64,000 nucleotides of DNA. Source: Runella defluvii. Lineage in GTDB: Bacteria > Bacteroidota > Bacteroidia > Cytophagales > Spirosomataceae. Shown piece after piece: positions 60,150-64,000 of this stretch. The stretch spans positions 372,001 through 436,000 of the forward strand of contig NZ_JACIBY010000001.1 of the NCBI RefSeq assembly GCF_014195535.1. The letters are read 5' to 3'. The notes below the pieces were generated by a model. It was not told where the DNA came from, ran no database searches, and saw nothing but the letters and a program-made list of their open reading frames with translations. Each line of letters begins with the position of its first letter. Position 1 is the stretch's first letter. The translations under genes were made by a program, and so were the position numbers.

Positions 60150-61034
60150 TTATTTCTGATACACGCGTACGTAGTCGATGATGTATTTAGATGGAAATTT
60201 ACTTGACGAAGGGTCGCCTCCGTTATCGCCGCCGATGGCGAGGTTGAGCAACAAATAGTGAGGCTGCATAAAGGGATTTTTCTGCGTGCCGTCTTGGTTA
60301 ATCGTATATTGAAGCTCCACAAAATTTAGCAATTCGCCGTCCACATAAAGTCGAATGGCCTTTTCGTCCCAATCCATGCGCCATACGTGAAATTTCTTAC
60401 GCCAACGTGGGTCTTGGAAGGTTTCAATCGGTTTCTTTAGGTCGCGCCAAATCGCTTTGAAACGGGTTTCACTTCCCCACGCGACGTTGGCTAGTAACAT
60501 CCCTCGGTAAAACTCCATGATGTCGATTTCGCCGTTGCGTGGCCATTCGCCTTCCACGCCTAGCGTCCAAAACGCAGGCCAAATTCCCGCTTGTGTATCT
60601 ATCTTTGCCCGCATTTCGAAGCGGCCATATTGCCAACTGTGTAACCCTTGGGTTTTTAAACTAGCGGCAGTATAGTCGATGTTGGCACGCTGTTTGCGCC
60701 AATCTTGGCTTTGGGCGCTGTACGTTGGGTTGGGTTTTTGTTCGCGTCGGCCTTCGATGATAAGCTTTCCTTTTTTGACGTACGCATTGTCGGGCTGATA
60801 CCATTGTAGCTCGTGGTTGCGCACAAATCCTTTTTCAAAAGCCCAGTTTTGTGGATTGGGTGCACCATCGTTGGAAAACTCGTCAGACCATACCAATGCG
60901 TATCCTGTATATTGGGGAATTTTTTGCCCAAAAATAGAGTACGGAATCCCCACAACTCCCAATAATAACCCTAAAAAGGATAAAAATGTCGATTGGTATT
61001 TTTTTGGTAAGTCTTTGGTAGGTTTGAATTCCAT
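60150..61034 (-). CDS. Glycoside hydrolase family 16 (beta-glucanase/laminarinase-like)
   Basis: The 294-aa protein has one N-terminal hydrophobic segment (about 17-37) and a GH16 jelly-roll. The catalytic motif is GEIDIMEFY with Glu169 as nucleophile and Glu174 as acid/base; the surrounding W-x-A-F-W-T-L-G and YGRFEMRAKID segments are typical of laminarinases/lichenases that hydrolyse beta-1,3- or beta-1,3-1,4-glucan. The tail HYLLLNLAIGGDNGG is also conserved. It belongs to the glycan-use region with SusCD and the 805-aa protein, although it is on the other strand. Confidence 0.95.
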   Translation of the reverse strand: MEFKPTKDLPKKYQSTFLSFLGLLLGVVGIPYSIFGQKIPQYTGYALVWSDEFSNDGAPNPQNWAFEKGFVRNHELQWYQPDNAYVKKGKLIIEGRREQKPNPTYSAQSQDWRKQRANIDYTAASLKTQGLHSWQYGRFEMRAKIDTQAGIWPAFWTLGVEGEWPRNGEIDIMEFYRGMLLANVAWGSETRFKAIWRDLKKPIETFQDPRWRKKFHVWRMDWDEKAIRLYVDGELLNFVELQYTINQDGTQKNPFMQPHYLLLNLAIGGDNGGDPSSSKFPSKYIIDYVRVYQK

Positions 61035-61079
61035 TTGGATGCGGATTTTATAGTGACTTAATGGTTACTTTTTTGGAAA

Positions 61080-61109
61080 TTTGTGTCAATTATATAGTTC
61101 GTATATTTT
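61080..61109 (+). promoter_or_regulatory. Promoter of the M48 protease gene
   Basis: TTTG (61080-61083), 18 bases and TATATTTT (61102-61109) resemble the -33/-7 promoter with one mismatch in the -7 box, 18 bases before the start codon. Confidence 0.5.
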
Positions 61110-61127
61110 AACTTATTCCTGTTATCT

Positions 61128-62618
61128 ATGAGAAAGACCTCGCATTTGTGGTTATACTTTGCAACTGCGGTGGCTTTGGGCTTACAAAGTTGTTCCCGAA
61201 ACCCCGTTACAGGTAAAAAAGAAATCATCTTTATGTCCCAAGACCAAGAAATTGCGCTCGGGGCACAGTCGCACCCTTCGATAGTGGCTACAATGGGTCT
61301 GTATGAAGATGCGAAGCTACAAAACTTCATCAATGAAAAAGGGAAGTCGATGGCAGCTATTTCGCACCGCCCTGATTTGCCTTACCAGTTTCACATCGTT
61401 GACTCGCCAGTGGTAAATGCCTTTGCTGTTCCAGGCGGGTATGTCTATTTTACCAGAGGTATCATGGCGCATTTCAATAATGAAGCCGAATTTATGGGTG
61501 TCTTGGGGCACGAGATTGGTCACATTACGGCTCGTCACTCGGCCCGTCAGCAGACCTCCCAAGTACTTGGTACTGTAGGGCTAATGGCTGGGATGGTGTT
61601 ATCAGATAAAGTACGTCAGATGGGCGACCAAGCCATGCAAGGGTTGCAAATGGTGTTGTTGAGCTACAGCCGTGCGCACGAGTCCGAGTCTGACAAAATT
61701 GGGGTGGGTTATTCGAGCAAAGTAGGCTACGATGCCCGCGAAATGGCGCAGTTTTTCGGAACCATCAAGCGTATTTCTGACAAAAGCGGCCAAGCGATTC
61801 CTACCTTTATGTCAACGCACCCCGATCCAGGTGACCGCTTTACGAACGTGCGCCAAATGGCCGAAGAATATCAGAAATCAAACCCAGGGCAGTATTTGGT
61901 GGAAAGAGAGCGCTACTTGCGCATGATTGACGGAATTATTTTTGGAGACGATCCAAAACAGGGCTTTGTAGAAAATTGGAATTTTTATCATCCAGAATTA
62001 AAATTCCAATTCCCCGTTCCGCGTGATTGGCAATACGAAAACTCACCTGTGCAGTTCCAAATGGCGGCCAAAGATGGCAAGTCGATGATGATGCTGACCG
62101 TTGCTGAAGGAAAAACGCTGGATGAAGCTGCCCAAAACGTGGTCAAAAACTATAATTTCAAGGTGTTGGAAAACAAAAAAACAACCATCAATGGAATCCC
62201 TACAGTGGTGATGGTTTCACAAATCCAGCAGCAACAACAGCAGCAGCAAGGAGGACAAACGGCGCCGCAACAAGCCCAAGACCCGAACACGGTTGTGCAG
62301 GTGGCAACTTACTTGTACGAGTACAACGGCATGATTTTGGCGATGCACGGCATGAGTTATGCGCCTACGTTTGCGGCTAATTTACCTACGTTCCGTAATG
62401 TTGGGGAGAATTTCCGTAACCTCAACGACCCCGATAAACTTAACCGTAAACCTGATCGCATTCGCATCAAAACGGTAGCGCGCACGGCTTCATTCAAAGA
62501 CGTAATGAAAAGCTTTGGAATGCCCGATAACAAGTTGGAAGACTTGGGAATTTTGAACCAACTACAAGCCAACGACCAAGTACAGCAGGGTACATTGGTC
62601 AAGATAATTACAAAATAA
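61128..62618 (+). CDS. M48-family metalloprotease lipoprotein
   Basis: The 496-aa lipoprotein (lipobox LQSC, Cys22) has the M48 signature HEIGH at residues 128-132 (VLGHEIGHITARHS) and the third zinc ligand in the ESDKIGVGYSSKVGYD segment near residue 183. The catalytic domain ends at about 255. The C-terminal part has a poly-Gln stretch (about 365-375, coded by CAG/CAA runs at 62226-62247) and a terminal LysM-like segment (LQANDQVQQGTLVKIITK). It resembles the BepA-like proteases that control outer-membrane protein quality. Confidence 0.93.
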   Translation: MRKTSHLWLYFATAVALGLQSCSRNPVTGKKEIIFMSQDQEIALGAQSHPSIVATMGLYEDAKLQNFINEKGKSMAAISHRPDLPYQFHIVDSPVVNAFAVPGGYVYFTRGIMAHFNNEAEFMGVLGHEIGHITARHSARQQTSQVLGTVGLMAGMVLSDKVRQMGDQAMQGLQMVLLSYSRAHESESDKIGVGYSSKVGYDAREMAQFFGTIKRISDKSGQAIPTFMSTHPDPGDRFTNVRQMAEEYQKSNPGQYLVERERYLRMIDGIIFGDDPKQGFVENWNFYHPELKFQFPVPRDWQYENSPVQFQMAAKDGKSMMMLTVAEGKTLDEAAQNVVKNYNFKVLENKKTTINGIPTVVMVSQIQQQQQQQQGGQTAPQQAQDPNTVVQVATYLYEYNGMILAMHGMSYAPTFAANLPTFRNVGENFRNLNDPDKLNRKPDRIRIKTVARTASFKDVMKSFGMPDNKLEDLGILNQLQANDQVQQGTLVKIITK

Positions 62619-62700
62619 AACTCGTAAAAACCCCTCTTGGTCGCAAAATCGCCTGAGGACGAGTAAATAAGCCCAAGTGGGGTTTGGGCTTTCGCAACGA

Positions 62701-62747
62701 ACGGAGTAGATTTGGGTTAGAATACTCACATTTACTCCGTTTTTTTT
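62701..62747 (+). terminator. Hairpin with T run immediately before the amidohydrolase start
   Basis: ACGGAGTA (62701-62708) pairs with TACTCCGT (62733-62740) and is followed by seven Ts. It ends three bases before the next start codon, so it may end the M48 transcript or attenuate the next gene. Confidence 0.7.
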
Positions 62748-62749
62748 GC

Positions 62750-64000
62750 ATGAAAAAAATTATTACACTTCTCATCACACTAGCGGTAACTTCGGCCGTA
62801 AGGGCGCAAACGCCCACTTTCCCCCGCAACGGGGTTTATGACGAGCGGCCAGAAATGTACGCTTTTACCAACGCGACCATTTATGTCGATGCTCGCACGG
62901 TTGTAGAAAATGCGACCTTGCTGATTAAAAATGGGATTGTCGTGGCAGCTGCCAAAGACGTTCAAATTCCTTCGGGGACGGTGGTTACTGACCTAAAAGG
63001 CCGTCGGATTTATCCTGCGCTTATCGACATGGAGTCGGATTACGGAATGCCCGAAATCGCGCGTGGACAGCGCGGCGGTCGTGGATTTTCTCCGCAAATT
63101 GAGTCCAATAAAAAAGGGGCGTATGGCTGGAACCAAGCCGTCAACGCCGATGCCGAAGCGGGTAAGATTTTTACCCTTAATACCACCAAAGCCGACGAAC
63201 TTCGTAAGTTGGGTTTTGGCGCGGTATTGACCCACCACCACGACGGGATTGTGCGCGGAACGGGGGCGTTGGTGAGTTTGTCCTCAGAAAGTGAGAACTC
63301 CACGGTACTTCGCCATCCTGCATCTTTTCACTTGTCGTTTAGTAAAGGGACTTCTACCCAGCAGTATCCCAACTCGCCCATGGGCTCGATGGCCCTTCTC
63401 CGCCAGACCTATTACGATGCGGAGTGGTACAAAAACAGCGGCAAAAACGTTGAGTTTAACCTCTCATTGGAGGCATTTAACAAACATACATCATTGCCAA
63501 CGATATTTGAAGCGACGGACAAATGGAGTCTGTTGCGGGCGGATAAACTCGGCGATGAATTTAAAACGCAATACATCTTTAGAGGCTCAGGCGATGAATA
63601 CCAGCGCGTGGATGAAATCAAAGCCGCAGGTGGCTCCATTATTGTTCCGATTAACTACCCATCGGCTTTTGATGTAGAAGACGCATGGGATGCCGACAAC
63701 GTAAGCCTTGCCGAAATGAAGCACTGGGAAATGGCTCCTGCCAACGCCGCTACCCTCGAAAAAGCAGGTGTGAACTTTGTGCTGACGTCGGCATTGTTAA
63801 AAACCAAAACCGAATTTTGGCCAAACCTCCGCAAAGCCATCGAACACGGCTTGAGCGAAACCAAAGCCCTCGAAGCTCTCACAACGATTCCTGCCCAATT
63901 GCTCCAATGCAGCGACAAAATCGGAAGCCTCAAAACAGGTACGTGGGCGAACTTTATCATTACGTCGGGCAGTATTTTTAGCGCGGATAATATTCTGTAC
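62750..64000 (+). CDS. Exported amidohydrolase-family protein (3' end cut off)
   Basis: The frame from ATG 62750 is open to the end of the window. It starts with a signal peptide (KKIITLLITLAVTSAVRAQT) and then an amidohydrolase N-terminal part: YAFTNATIYVDARTVVENATLLIKNGIVVAA, DLKGRRIYPALIDMESDYG. A region with AVLTHHHDGIVRGTGALVSL and later NAATLEKAGVNFVLTS continues the TIM barrel. The usual His-x-His of the metal site is changed to E-S-D in MESDYG, so activity may differ. The last part (LEALTTIPAQLLQCSDKIGSLKTGTWANFII) is the typical C-terminal barrel/beta segment. Many Bacteroidota have two such genes in a row. Confidence 0.88.
   Translation, partial: MKKIITLLITLAVTSAVRAQTPTFPRNGVYDERPEMYAFTNATIYVDARTVVENATLLIKNGIVVAAAKDVQIPSGTVVTDLKGRRIYPALIDMESDYGMPEIARGQRGGRGFSPQIESNKKGAYGWNQAVNADAEAGKIFTLNTTKADELRKLGFGAVLTHHHDGIVRGTGALVSLSSESENSTVLRHPASFHLSFSKGTSTQQYPNSPMGSMALLRQTYYDAEWYKNSGKNVEFNLSLEAFNKHTSLPTIFEATDKWSLLRADKLGDEFKTQYIFRGSGDEYQRVDEIKAAGGSIIVPINYPSAFDVEDAWDADNVSLAEMKHWEMAPANAATLEKAGVNFVLTSALLKTKTEFWPNLRKAIEHGLSETKALEALTTIPAQLLQCSDKIGSLKTGTWANFIITSGSIFSADNILY

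Noticed and set aside
62226-62247. CAG/CAA run as a possible unstable repeat.
   Set aside because: It is short and mixed in codons, coding a poly-Gln linker in the M48 protein; such linkers are common.

Overview
The window looks like a chromosomal segment of a member of the Bacteroidota, most likely the order Cytophagales and probably a Spirosomaceae relative (Runella/Dyadobacter/Spirosoma-like). Reasons seen in the sequence are a SusC/SusD pair, several TonB-linked or beta-barrel outer-membrane proteins, a giant surface protein ending in a gliding-motility/type IX secretion sorting domain, many Cys-lipidated proteins, and promoters of the Bacteroidota type (TTTG, about 19-20 bases, then TAnnTTTG). 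The genus is inference. Nothing suggests a phage, plasmid, integron or CRISPR array.

Layout. 1-2.9 kb: end of a response regulator, a papain-like cysteine protease, and a coupled pair (small Gly-rich protein plus multi-pass membrane protein). 3-6.8 kb: surface proteins (YD-repeat-like lipoprotein, PQQ-type beta-propeller lipoprotein, H-type-lectin-like and LGFP-repeat proteins). 7-9.7 kb: a TonB-family outer-membrane receptor. 9.8-13.3 kb: a redox cluster (Rieske lipoprotein with a Gly-Thr stalk, thioredoxin-like protein, ApbE, DUF4266, DUF3570). 13.4-18 kb, minus strand: tRNA-Gln, fabD, a DCC-family protein and the gliding/T9SS protein. 18-22.4 kb: sdhC-sdhA-sdhB interrupted by a small four-helix-bundle gene with its own repeats. 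22.5-24.8 kb: a LytTR regulator, an operator array and a beta-barrel gene. 25-31.7 kb: methyltransferases, an oxidoreductase, a Na+/H+ antiporter, an ArsR-relic/SRPBCC/DoxX cassette, a truncated phosphoesterase, an aspartic protease and DUF2461. 31.8-41.5 kb: housekeeping genes (trpS, PAP2, Crp, prs, rplY, trxA, miaA, pyrG). 41.5-49.4 kb: GH97, a class A beta-lactamase, a long D-Ala-D-Ala-ligase-like protein, a cupredoxin and a beta-propeller dehydrogenase-like protein. 50-61 kb: a glycan-use locus (ECF sigma, FecR, SusC with STN domain, SusD, an 805-aa glycosidase-like protein, NTF2-like, GH16). 61-64 kb: an M48 lipoprotein protease and the start of an amidohydrolase.

The most unusual signals are not genes. 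(1) Eight short hairpins in three separate intergenic regions share a TGAG loop (CTCA on the other strand) while their stems differ and co-vary. (2) The four-helix-bundle gene inside the sdh operon is bracketed by inverted AATTTGAAAA-type repeats and its start is next to a 16-bp perfect inverted repeat; a gene-less look-alike sits between sdhC and sdhA. (3) Four direct repeats with 19-21-base periodicity lie immediately upstream of a clear promoter next to the LytTR gene. (4) An ArsR regulator has been reduced to a 35-codon stub while its palindromic operators and promoter are intact, and a related palindrome sits at a second SRPBCC gene. (5) A palindromic intergenic repeat seems to have been inserted in frame in the ligase-like gene.
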